Of a stretch of 64,000 nucleotides of DNA, positions 55,208 to 62,238 are shown piece after piece (position 1 is the stretch's first letter; the number at the start of each line of letters is the position of its first letter). The stretch comes from a bacterium (GTDB taxonomy: Bacteria; Desulfobacterota; DSWW01). The translations under genes and the position numbers were made by a program. The notes under the pieces were generated by a model. It was not told where the DNA came from. It was given only the letters and a program-made list of their open reading frames with translations, and ran no database searches. The stretch spans positions 1 through 64,000 of the forward strand of contig JANQFG010000017.1 of the NCBI GenBank assembly GCA_028277985.1, written 5' to 3'.

Positions 55208-56164
55208 ATGAAGAAGGGACTACTGGTAGCTCTGTGTACGGTCGGCCTCGTGATTTGGGGGATAACTGCAGCGAGCGCCGGGACGATCACTTGGACCATG
55301 GTCGAGACAGCGACCATGGCGAAAGTGGCGGAAGGACCGGACGGCCTGCTCGGAACCGGCGATGATGTGTCCAACGGCACGAACTGTAACTACTCGGATG
55401 CGTCGGCCTGCGCCGTGACCGGCAACCCGACCACGGGTGCTTACAGCTTGGCGAACCTGCAATTCGTACAGTCCAGCTCCTGCGTGATCGCCAGCGGGGG
55501 GAACAGCCCCGGTGATACCTGCACACAGAACTCGGACTGCGGAAGCCCTCTCGGCATCTGCGTGGACTGTAATTCGGGCACCGGTGGCGCTGCTACCGGT
55601 TACTTCGCCAGGAATCCGTCGGGAGGTTCGAGAGGTCTCGGAACCCTGACCGCGAACGCGTGCGACAATGGGTTCACCTGGTCGAATATTGCGATCGGTA
55701 CCAGCGAGGTCATCACCGCTTCCGGAGGCAGCTGCATGACCCTTACCCCTGGTTCCGGAACCGGGAACAGTGGCTGCGGCGTGGGTCCTCTCAGCGCGAA
55801 TATGTCACTGGACCTCTACACGAGCACGCTCCCGAATTGTGGTTTCAAGGCAGGCACGATGCCGGGCATCGCCCTTGCGGGTAGTGTCATCGACGCTGGG
55901 GCAGGCCCCGGCGCACCGGTGTGCGGCTACACCGTTGCCCAGCTCGGCGCGATTATCGCGGACGCGGGTCTTGGAGCAGGAAGCTACCTGAGCGTCCTGT
56001 GCGGCAACGGCACTCTGCCCTCCAACCTTCAGTCGGCTTGCCTGCCCGGTGCGAGCTGGGCGTCCGTGATGGTAACCAAGACATCCACGAGCGTCGGCAA
56101 CGCGTGCGGCGAGGCGTGTTCGTCCGGCGGTTGCATGGCGGGTACGGCAGAAGGCGTAGAGTAG
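55208..56164 (+). CDS. Exported 17-Cys protein, array gene 1
   Basis: 318 residues, beginning with a signal peptide (GLLVALCTVGLVIWGITAASAG). The mature part holds 17 Cys. Recognisable segments are GPDGLLGTGDD near the start, CTQNSDCGSPLGICVDCN, RNPSGGSRGLGTLT, YTSTLPNCGFKAGTMPG, ADAGLGAGSYLSVLCGNGTLP and the end EACSSGGCMAGTAEGVE. It is rich in Gly, Ser and Thr. I know no family for it. It may form an extracellular or surface structure. ATG 55208 has AAGGGGG eight bases ahead; the upstream in-frame start lacks a site. It is the most diverged of the first four copies. Confidence 0.85.
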   Translation: MKKGLLVALCTVGLVIWGITAASAGTITWTMVETATMAKVAEGPDGLLGTGDDVSNGTNCNYSDASACAVTGNPTTGAYSLANLQFVQSSSCVIASGGNSPGDTCTQNSDCGSPLGICVDCNSGTGGAATGYFARNPSGGSRGLGTLTANACDNGFTWSNIAIGTSEVITASGGSCMTLTPGSGTGNSGCGVGPLSANMSLDLYTSTLPNCGFKAGTMPGIALAGSVIDAGAGPGAPVCGYTVAQLGAIIADAGLGAGSYLSVLCGNGTLPSNLQSACLPGASWASVMVTKTSTSVGNACGEACSSGGCMAGTAEGVE

Positions 56165-56187
56165 CAGCAGAGTGAAGAGTCGCATGG

Positions 56188-56270
56188 GTGCGATCGTGGC
56201 AGATCGCGCTTTTCTGATTAGAAAACAGTAGGTTGGAGAGGGCCGGCCCCTCAAGGGTGCCGGCCCTTTT
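56188..56270 (+). terminator. Double terminator after array gene 1
   Basis: Hairpin 1 is GTGCGATC/GATCGCGC (56188-56209) followed by TTTT. Hairpin 2 is GGGCCGGC/GCCGGCCC (56240-56266) followed by TTTTCTCT. Both fit intrinsic terminators. Confidence 0.8.
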
Positions 56271-56321
56271 CTCTGGTGGGACCCCCTCTCAATTATATCT
56301 AGATTATCTCTATTTCACCTT

Positions 56322-56350
56322 TTGACAACCCTTTGCCGAGCCTGTACACT
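56322..56350 (+). promoter_or_regulatory. Promoter of array gene 2
   Basis: TTGACA (56322-56327) and TACACT (56345-56350) with a 17-base spacer, in the same place relative to the leader as in the other copies. An AT-rich tract (AATTATATCTAGATTATC) lies upstream. Confidence 0.75.
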
Positions 56351-56535
56351 CTCCCCTATTGCTAGGTAAAGACAAAATATTGGTTTACGTGAACTAACTT
56401 CCGGTATCCGTGGCCGGCCGGCCACCGATGCACGCTTCAGGGCGAAAGAAAGCAGCCCAGAGCTCGGACAACGGTCTCCATTTCCTGCGTCTCTGGACGG
56501 AATGGAGGAGGATAAGCGCCCTTACACCCCGCAAG

Positions 56536-56653
56536 TGCCGAGAAGGCGCACTCCCCTCGAAAAGGCCACACCCAGCGCGAGCTGGGGTCGGAAAACCTTA
56601 GGGTCTCTTCCTTTGCGAGACAGCCGGGTTGCCGGGGATAGGGAACCTGGTTT
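56536..56653 (+). promoter_or_regulatory. GEMM-like aptamer with terminator, leader 2
   Basis: Same plan as leader 1: TGCCGAG to GGTTGCC (56536-56632), hairpin CCCAGC-GCGA-GCTGGG, junction GGAAAACCTTAGG, then TCTC/GAGA and AGCCGGGTTGCC. The terminator stem is shorter: CCGGGTT (56624-56630) with AACCTGG (56644-56650), then TTT. Upstream, the leader stem CTCCATTTC/GGAATGGAG has a T-G wobble where other copies have T-A, which keeps the pairing. Confidence 0.6.
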
Positions 56654-56681
56654 CCTGGTTTGCACTGACGGATTTCTTCTT

Positions 56682-56721
56682 GGCTATCCGAAAGGAGGTG
56701 ATGCCGGGCAAAGATGCGTAG
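56682..56721 (+). promoter_or_regulatory. Hairpin with 16S-complementary loop and mini-ORF, leader 2
   Basis: GGC-T-ATC pairs with GATGCC around CGAAAGGAGGT. GAAAGGAGGTGAT is fully complementary to the conserved 16S 3' end. A mini-ORF follows, ATG-CCG-GGC-AAA-GAT-GCG-TAG (56701-56721). The gene starts 50 bases later. Confidence 0.45.
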
Positions 56722-56770
56722 GGAGGATGTCCAATGCGGTTTCCAATCTCTTGATAAGGAGGTAGCAAAG

Positions 56771-57715
56771 ATGAAGAAGGAAATCATGGTAGCCTTTCTT
56801 GTAGTCGGATTCATCTGTGCGGGGGCCATCTCGGCGAGCGCAGGGACGGTCACCTGGACGCTGATCGAGACCGCGAGCATGGCGCAGGCATCACCTGGAG
56901 CGGACAACCTGCTCGGCACGAGCGACGATGGCTCCAGCGATCTCTGCAACTACGACGACGCGACGGCTTGCGCCGTAACCGGCTCTCCGACCGCCGGTGC
57001 GTACAGCTTCTCCAAGCTCGATTTCGTGCAGACCAGCTCCTGCGCACTGGGAGACAATCAGGGTTCGACCTGTACGCAGAACTCGGACTGCGGCGGCCTT
57101 CTCGGGGTCTGCGTGGACTGTAACACGAGCTCTGGCGGAGTGGCCTACTCGTACTTCACCCGGAATCCTTCCGGCGGATCCAGGGGCCTCGGCACGATGA
57201 CCGCGAGCGCCTGTGACAACAGCTTCTCCTGGACGAACATGTCCATCGGTACGAGCGAGGTGCTCGGCGGATCGGGCGGCGGTTGCCTCACGCTGACCTC
57301 CGGCTCCGGCGGCGGCAACAGCGGATGCGGCGCCGGTCCGATAAGCACGACCATTTCGTTGGACCTATACACGAGCACTGTCCCGAACTGCGGCTTCAAG
57401 GCCGGTGTGATGCCGGGCGTCGCCCTCTCGGGTGCGATCATCGATGCGGGTGCCGGTGCCAGTGGCTCGGTATGCGGCTACACGGTTGCGCAGCTCGGTG
57501 CGATTCTCGCAGACGCGGGTCTCGGAGCGGGGAGCTACATGAGCGTCTTGTGCGGCAACGGTACGCTGCCCACCAACCTCGAGTCCGGGTGCCTGCCCGG
57601 TGCGGACTGGGTGTCCGTCATGGTCTCCAAGACCTCCTCGAGCGTCCCTGCCGCATGCGGCGAGGCTTGCTCGTCGGGTGGATGTATGGCCGGTACGGCT
57701 GAAGGCGTGGAGTAG
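56771..57715 (+). CDS. Exported 17-Cys protein, array gene 2
   Basis: The protein has 314 residues. The signal peptide is MVAFLVVGFICAGAISASAG. The mature part shares with gene 4 a nearly identical first half (GADNLLGT-S/G-DDG, then SSCALGDNQGSTCTQNSDCGG) and has the family's 17 Cys and EGVE end. A loop with GADNLLGTSDDGSSD resembles an acidic calcium-type loop, but no known domain is recognised. ATG 56771 has AAGGAGG eight bases ahead. The upstream frame to 56714 overlaps the leader and is rejected. Confidence 0.87.
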   Translation: MKKEIMVAFLVVGFICAGAISASAGTVTWTLIETASMAQASPGADNLLGTSDDGSSDLCNYDDATACAVTGSPTAGAYSFSKLDFVQTSSCALGDNQGSTCTQNSDCGGLLGVCVDCNTSSGGVAYSYFTRNPSGGSRGLGTMTASACDNSFSWTNMSIGTSEVLGGSGGGCLTLTSGSGGGNSGCGAGPISTTISLDLYTSTVPNCGFKAGVMPGVALSGAIIDAGAGASGSVCGYTVAQLGAILADAGLGAGSYMSVLCGNGTLPTNLESGCLPGADWVSVMVSKTSSSVPAACGEACSSGGCMAGTAEGVE

Positions 57716-57740
57716 AGCATTACTGGAGTTGAAGTAATCG

Positions 57741-57832
57741 GAGAGGTGCGATCGACAGATCGCGCCTCTCGGTGGATGACACAACAGCTGGTTGCGGGAG
57801 CCGGTGCCGATCCGGGTGCCGGCTCTCTTCTG
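57741..57832 (+). terminator. Double hairpin after array gene 2
   Basis: Hairpin 1 is a 13-bp stem GAGAGGTGCGATC/GATCGCGCCTCTC (57741-57770) with a 4-base loop and no T-run. Hairpin 2 is GAGCCGG/CCGGCTC (57798-57825) followed by TCTTCT, a weak terminator. Confidence 0.65.
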
Positions 57833-57960
57833 CCGGGCGGCGCGATTGTGCCCGGCGGGCCACAACAGGGCCCCTGTCCTCTTCCTGACCCGCGGTCACA
57901 CCCCCGTGAGGTACTCCGAGAATATCACTCTGTTCCATTCGTCAGGCTCCATTTTTTTCT

Positions 57961-57989
57961 TTGACAAGCCTTTACTGAGGATGTAAACT
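57961..57989 (+). promoter_or_regulatory. Promoter of array gene 3
   Basis: TTGACA (57961-57966) and TAAACT (57984-57989) with a 17-base spacer. A T-run (ATTTTTTTCT) directly precedes the -35 element. Confidence 0.75.
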
Positions 57990-58175
57990 TTCCAGTATCA
58001 TCGTTTTTAGGCAAAATATTGTGCTACTGCAACTAACTTCTTGTATCCATGCCGGCAGGGCACGGATACAGGATGTCTGGGCGGAAGCGCAGCCACAGAG
58101 TTGACAACGGATCTCCATTTCCCTCAGGACCCACGACGAAATGGAGGAGGATCGACGCCCTTTCCATCCACATAA

Positions 58176-58293
58176 TGCCGAGAAGGCGAACTTCCCTCGC
58201 GAAAGCCACACCCAACGCGAGTTGGGGTCGGAAAACCTCGGGTCTCTTCCTTGAACGAGACTGCCGGGTTGCCGGGGAAAGGGAACCTGGTTT
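58176..58293 (+). promoter_or_regulatory. GEMM-like aptamer with terminator, leader 3
   Basis: TGCCGAG to GGTTGCC (58176-58272). The GNRA hairpin is CCCAAC-GCGA-GTTGGG, so G-C in leaders 1 and 2 has become A-T here, a compensatory change that supports the stem. The 3' part reads CTGCCGGGTTGCC, with C for A in the expected AGCC. The terminator stem is CCGGGTT (58264-58270) with AACCTGG (58284-58290), then TTT. Confidence 0.6.
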
Positions 58294-58322
58294 CCCGGTT
58301 TGCAGCTGACGAATTTCTTCTT

Positions 58323-58362
58323 GGCGATCCGAAAGGAGGTGATGCCGGACAAAGATGCGTAG
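58323..58362 (+). promoter_or_regulatory. Hairpin with 16S-complementary loop and mini-ORF, leader 3
   Basis: GGC-G-ATC pairs with GATGCC and exposes CGAAAGGAGGT. GAAAGGAGGTGAT matches the 16S 3' complement completely. Mini-ORF ATG-CCG-GAC-AAA-GAT-GCG-TAG at 58342-58362, 50 bases ahead of the gene. Confidence 0.45.
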
Positions 58363-58411
58363 GGAGGATGTACCAACCGGTTTCCAATCTCTTGATAAGG
58401 AGGTAGCAAAG

Positions 58412-59356
58412 ATGAAGAAGGAAATCTTGGTAGCCTTTCTTGCGATCGGATTCATCATGGCGGGCGCCCTCTCGGCGAGCGCCGGCACGGTCACCTGGAC
58501 GATCATCGAGACCGCGGGCATGGCGGGAAAGAGCCCTGGGGTGGACGGTCTGCTTGGAACGGCTGACGACGGCACCGGGGCGCTCTGTAACTACGACAAT
58601 GCTACGGCCTGCGCCGTGACCGGCGCCCCGACCACCGGTACCTTCAGCTATGCGCAGCTGGGTTTCGTGCAGACCAGCTCCTGTGTGGTCGCCAACGTTC
58701 TCAATCCTGGGGATCCCTGCACGCAGAACTCGGACTGTGGTACCATTGGTATCTGCGTGGACTGCAACACGGGAGCAGGCGGGGCGGCCCAGAGCTTCTT
58801 CGCCAGGAATCCGGCCGGCGGCTCGAAAGGCCTTGGGACGATGACCGCGGATGTCTGCGAAGGTGGCTTCTCCTGGACGAACATGGCGATTGGTACGAGC
58901 GAAGTCCTTGGCGGTACGGGGGGCAGCTGCATGACGCTCACCGGTGGCGGCGGAACCAACAGCGGTTGTGCGGTTGGTCCTATGAGCACCACTTTCTCCA
59001 TGAACCTCTTCACGAGCACGATCCCTAACTGCGGCTTCCCGGCTGGCTCGATGCCGGGCCTCGCCCTTGCGGGCGGCATCATCGATGCAGGGGCCGGAGC
59101 CACCGGTTCGCTCTGCGGCTACACTGTTGCAGAACTGGGCGGCATCATCGCGTCTGCGGGTCTGGGAGCAGGGAGCTACATGAGCGTGCTTTGCGGTAGT
59201 GGCACGCTGCCCGGCGACCTCCAGTCCGCTTGCTTGAGGGGTGCGAGCTGGGCCACCACGATGATCGCCAAGACGTCGTCGGCTGTTCCCACCGTGTGCG
59301 GCGACTCGTGTGGTGGTGGCGGCTGCATGGCCGGCACGGCTGAAGGCGTGGAGTAG
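58412..59356 (+). CDS. Exported 17-Cys protein, array gene 3
   Basis: 314 residues with signal peptide ILVAFLAIGFIMAGALSASAG. All 17 Cys are kept. It differs from its neighbours in VVANVLNPGDPCTQNSDCGTIG and in the C-terminal CGDSCGGGGCMAGTAEGVE. A Phe/Met-rich patch (MSTTFSMNLFTSTIPNCGF) replaces the Leu/Tyr version of the others. The first 60 bases of the gene are almost identical to those of gene 4. The ATG has AAGGAGG eight bases ahead. The function is unknown. Confidence 0.87.
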   Translation: MKKEILVAFLAIGFIMAGALSASAGTVTWTIIETAGMAGKSPGVDGLLGTADDGTGALCNYDNATACAVTGAPTTGTFSYAQLGFVQTSSCVVANVLNPGDPCTQNSDCGTIGICVDCNTGAGGAAQSFFARNPAGGSKGLGTMTADVCEGGFSWTNMAIGTSEVLGGTGGSCMTLTGGGGTNSGCAVGPMSTTFSMNLFTSTIPNCGFPAGSMPGLALAGGIIDAGAGATGSLCGYTVAELGGIIASAGLGAGSYMSVLCGSGTLPGDLQSACLRGASWATTMIAKTSSAVPTVCGDSCGGGGCMAGTAEGVE

Positions 59357-59381
59357 AGCAGTACGGAAGTAGAAGTAATCG

Positions 59382-59464
59382 GAGAGTTGCGATCGGTAGA
59401 TCGCGCCTCTCGGTGGATGAGAAAGCTGGTTGGCGGGAGCCGGTACCGATCGAGGTGCCGGCTC
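59382..59464 (+). terminator. Double hairpin after array gene 3
   Basis: Hairpin 1 is GAGAGTTGCGATC/GATCGCGCCTCTC (59382-59411) with one mismatch. Hairpin 2 is GAGCCGG/CCGGCTC (59437-59464), no strong T-run. They are homologous to the hairpins after gene 2. Confidence 0.6.
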
Positions 59465-59638
59465 TCTGCTGCCGGTCGTTACGATTGTGCCCGGTGGTCC
59501 GCGACAACGATCCTATCCGCTTCCCGACCCGCGGCCTACCCCAGGAATATCACTCTGTTCCATGAGTGCTAACCGTTCGGGGCAGGTGCGCGCTTCCCTC
59601 ACCCTTCCAAATCCATTCGTCAGGCCCCATTTTTTCCT

Positions 59639-59667
59639 TTGACAAGGCTTTACTAACGGTGTAAACT
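59639..59667 (+). promoter_or_regulatory. Promoter of array gene 4
   Basis: TTGACA (59639-59644) and TAAACT (59662-59667) with a 17-base spacer, and a T-run (TTTTTTCC) just upstream as in copy 3. Confidence 0.75.
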
Positions 59668-59855
59668 TTCCGGTACCATCGTTTCAAGACAAAATATTGT
59701 GCTACTGCAACTAACTTCTTGTATCCGTGCCCGCAAGCCGCGGATACGGGATGCCAGGGCGGAAGCGCTGCCCACAGGTCGAGACAACGGAACTCCATTT
59801 CCCTTGCGCCCCATGACGAAATGGAGGAGGATCAACGCCCTTTCAATCCACATAG

Positions 59856-59974
59856 TGCCGAGAAGGCGCACTTCCCTCGAGAAAGCCACACCCAACGCGA
59901 GTTGGGGTCGGAAAACCTCGGGTCTCCTCCTTGAACGAGACAGCCGGGTTGCCGGGGAAAGGGAACCTGGTTTT
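59856..59974 (+). promoter_or_regulatory. GEMM-like aptamer with terminator, leader 4
   Basis: TGCCGAG to GGTTGCC (59856-59952), with hairpin CCCAAC-GCGA-GTTGGG, junction GGAAAACCTCGGG, TCTC/GAGA and AGCCGGGTTGCC. CTCGA (59876-59880) can pair with TCGGG near 59920. In leader 1 the same helix is CCCTA/TAGGG, another co-varying pair. The terminator stem CCGGGTT/AACCTGG (59944-59970) is followed by TTTT. Confidence 0.6.
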
Positions 59975-60003
59975 CTGGGTTTGCAGCAGATCGAATGCTT
60001 CTT

Positions 60004-60043
60004 GGCGATCTGAAAGGAGGTGATGCCGGGCAACAGCAGCTAG
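60004..60043 (+). promoter_or_regulatory. Hairpin with 16S-complementary loop and mini-ORF, leader 4
   Basis: GGC-G-ATC pairs with GATGCC with TGAAAGGAGGT in the loop. The mini-ORF reads ATG-CCG-GGC-AAC-AGC-AGC-TAG (60023-60043). Its first three codons match copies 1 and 2. Confidence 0.45.
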
Positions 60044-60106
60044 GAAGGAGTTCCAACAGGAAAGATTTCCAACTGGTTTCCAATCTCATTAGAGGAGGTA
60101 GAAAAG

Positions 60107-61051
60107 ATGAAGAAGGAAATCTTGGTAGCCTTTCTTGCGATCGGATTCATCATGGCGGGCGCCTTCTCGGCGAGCGCCGGCACGGTCACCTGGACACTGA
60201 TCGAGACAGCGAGCATGGCCCAAGCAACGCCTGGAGCGGACAATCTGCTCGGTACGGGCGACGATGGTACCGGCGATCTCTGCAACTACGACGACGCGAC
60301 GGCCTGCTCCGTAACCGGCTCTCCGAGCGTCGGTGCGTACAGTTTCTCCAGGCTCGGTTTTGTACAGACCAGCTCCTGTGCGCTGGGGGACAATCAGGGG
60401 TCGACCTGTACGCAGAACTCGGACTGCGGCGGCCTTCTCGGGGTCTGCGTGGACTGTAACACGGGAGCAGGCGGAGTGGCCTATTCCTACTTCACCCGGA
60501 ACCCCTCGGGTGGATCCAGGGGCCTCGGCACGATGACCGCAACGGTCTGTGACAATGGCTTCACCTGGACGAACATGTCGGTCGGCACGAGCGAGGTCCT
60601 CGGCGGATCCGGCGGCGGCTGCATCACGCTTACCGCGGGTTCCGGCGGTGGAAACAGCGGATGCGGGGCCGGTCCTTCGAGCACGAGCGTCTCCATGGAC
60701 CTCTACACGAGCACCATTCCGAACTGCGGCTTCAAGGCCGGCGTAATGCCGGGTATCGCACTGTCGGGCGGCATCGTCGATGCCGGGGCCGGTGCCACCG
60801 GCTCGCTGTGCGGCTACACGATTGCGCAGATCGGCTCGATCATCGCGGACGCGGGTCTGGGCGCCGGGAACTACTTGAGCATCCTGTGCGGCAACGGCAC
60901 GCTGCCCACCAACCTTGAGTCCGGCTGCCTGCCCGGGGCGTCGTGGCTCTCCGTAATGGTCTCCAAGACGTCGTCCAGCCTTCCTGCCGTGTGTGCCGAA
61001 GCATGCTCGACAGGCGGCTGCATGGCCGGTACTGCCGAAGGTGTGGAGTAA
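60107..61051 (+). CDS. Exported 17-Cys protein, array gene 4
   Basis: 314 residues. The signal peptide is almost that of gene 3, while the section from TASMAQATPGADNLLG to CVDCN is nearly that of gene 2, so it is a mosaic of its neighbours. It keeps 17 Cys and ends AEACSTGGCMAGTAEGVE. It has ADAGLGAGNYLSILCGNGTLP in place of GSYLSV. ATG 60107 has AGAGGAGG eight bases ahead. The function is unknown, as for the other copies. Confidence 0.87.
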   Translation: MKKEILVAFLAIGFIMAGAFSASAGTVTWTLIETASMAQATPGADNLLGTGDDGTGDLCNYDDATACSVTGSPSVGAYSFSRLGFVQTSSCALGDNQGSTCTQNSDCGGLLGVCVDCNTGAGGVAYSYFTRNPSGGSRGLGTMTATVCDNGFTWTNMSVGTSEVLGGSGGGCITLTAGSGGGNSGCGAGPSSTSVSMDLYTSTIPNCGFKAGVMPGIALSGGIVDAGAGATGSLCGYTIAQIGSIIADAGLGAGNYLSILCGNGTLPTNLESGCLPGASWLSVMVSKTSSSLPAVCAEACSTGGCMAGTAEGVE

Positions 61052-61059
61052 GCGTGACG

Positions 61060-61151
61060 GAAAGAGCGAATCCGAACCGCTCTTTTCGATCAGGTATGAC
61101 AGTTAGTTCGGGAAGGCCGGTATCCGTCAGGGTGCCGGCTTTCCTTCTTCC
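61060..61151 (+). terminator. Double terminator after array gene 4
   Basis: Hairpin 1 is AAAGAGCG/CGCTCTTT (61061-61085) ending in TTTTC. Hairpin 2 is GGAAGGCCGG/CCGGCTTTCC (61111-61144), ten pairs with one wobble, followed by TTCTTCC. If the fifth gene is transcribed from upstream, read-through past these is needed. Confidence 0.7.
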
Positions 61152-61288
61152 TGGGGAACCTACATCGAGGCAGCCCAGGGAGGCAGCAAACACGGTGCTC
61201 CCCGTGGGGCATCCATGAGTCACTCCATTGAGATTCCTGCGGGGGGATGGACGATCCGTCCATGATCTCTTGAGAGAAGGGGGGCGAG

Positions 61289-62230
61289 ATGAAGAGAATT
61301 CTGGTGGCGTTTCTTGCGATCGGTTTCATCATGGCAGGCGCGATCTCGGTGAGTGCCGGGACGATCACCTGGACCATGCTGGAGACCGCAGGCATGGCGC
61401 AGCACTCTCCGGGGGCTGACGATCTCATCGGTACGGCCGACGACGGGACCAGTGACCTGTGCAACTACTCGGATGCGACGGCCTGCGCGACGACCGGCAG
61501 CCCGACCACGGGTGCCTACAGCTTCACGAGGGTCAACTTCGTACAGACCAGTTCCTGTGCGCTGGGCGACAATCAGGGTTCGACATGCACGCAGAACTCG
61601 GATTGCGGCGGTCTGCTCGGGGTCTGCATCGACTGTAACACGGGCACCGGCGGCGTTGCTTACGGATACTTCGCCAGGAATCCCTCGGGTGGATCCAGGG
61701 GTCTCGGGACGATGACCGCGAGCGCGTGCGAGGGCGGATTCGATTACACGAACATCTCCATCGGTACGAGCGAGGTGGTTGGCTCCGACGGTGGAGGCTG
61801 TATGACGCTCACACCGGGTTCCGGAACGGCGAACACCGGGTGCGGGGTCGGTGGCGTAAACACGAATCTTTCCCTGGACCTCTACACGAGCACGATTCCG
61901 GGCTGCGGTTTCAAGGCGGGCACGATGCCTGGGCTGAACATCGGCGGCCAGATCTACGATGCGGGCGTTGCCGTTCCCAGCGGTATCTGCGGCTACACCA
62001 TTGCGGAGATTGGAGCCATGCTTGCAGACGCGGGCCTTGGAGCAGGAAGCTACCTGAGCGTCATGTGCGGCAACGGCAATCTGCCAAGCAACCTCCAGGC
62101 CGGTTGCTTGCCCGGTGCTGCCTGGTTGGCCACGATGATCAGCAAGACATCCACTGCCATCGGTTCGGTATGCGGTGAAGCCTGTTCCAGCGGCGGTTGT
62201 ATGGCGGGCACTGCGGAAGGCGTGGAATAG
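61289..62230 (+). CDS. Exported 17-Cys protein, array gene 5 (no leader)
   Basis: The protein has 313 residues and signal peptide ILVAFLAIGFIMAGAISVSAG. It has the same 17 Cys, CTQNSDCGGLLGVCIDCN and the EACSSGGCMAGTAEGVE end. It differs in GVNTNLSLDLYTSTIPGCGF and in LNIGGQIYDAGVAVPSGIC. Its 237-base upstream gap has neither the promoter nor the aptamer of copies 1-4. It starts behind AGAAGGGGGGCGAG. It may depend on read-through or on a weak promoter I cannot define. Confidence 0.87.
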   Translation: MKRILVAFLAIGFIMAGAISVSAGTITWTMLETAGMAQHSPGADDLIGTADDGTSDLCNYSDATACATTGSPTTGAYSFTRVNFVQTSSCALGDNQGSTCTQNSDCGGLLGVCIDCNTGTGGVAYGYFARNPSGGSRGLGTMTASACEGGFDYTNISIGTSEVVGSDGGGCMTLTPGSGTANTGCGVGGVNTNLSLDLYTSTIPGCGFKAGTMPGLNIGGQIYDAGVAVPSGICGYTIAEIGAMLADAGLGAGSYLSVMCGNGNLPSNLQAGCLPGAAWLATMISKTSTAIGSVCGEACSSGGCMAGTAEGVE

Positions 62231-62238
62231 ACAGGGAG

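Noticed and set aside
56691..56703. AAAGGAGGTGATG taken as the true ribosome site and start of array gene 2
   Set aside because: That ATG opens a frame of six codons only. The real start at 56771 has its own AAGGAGG and leads into the signal peptide.
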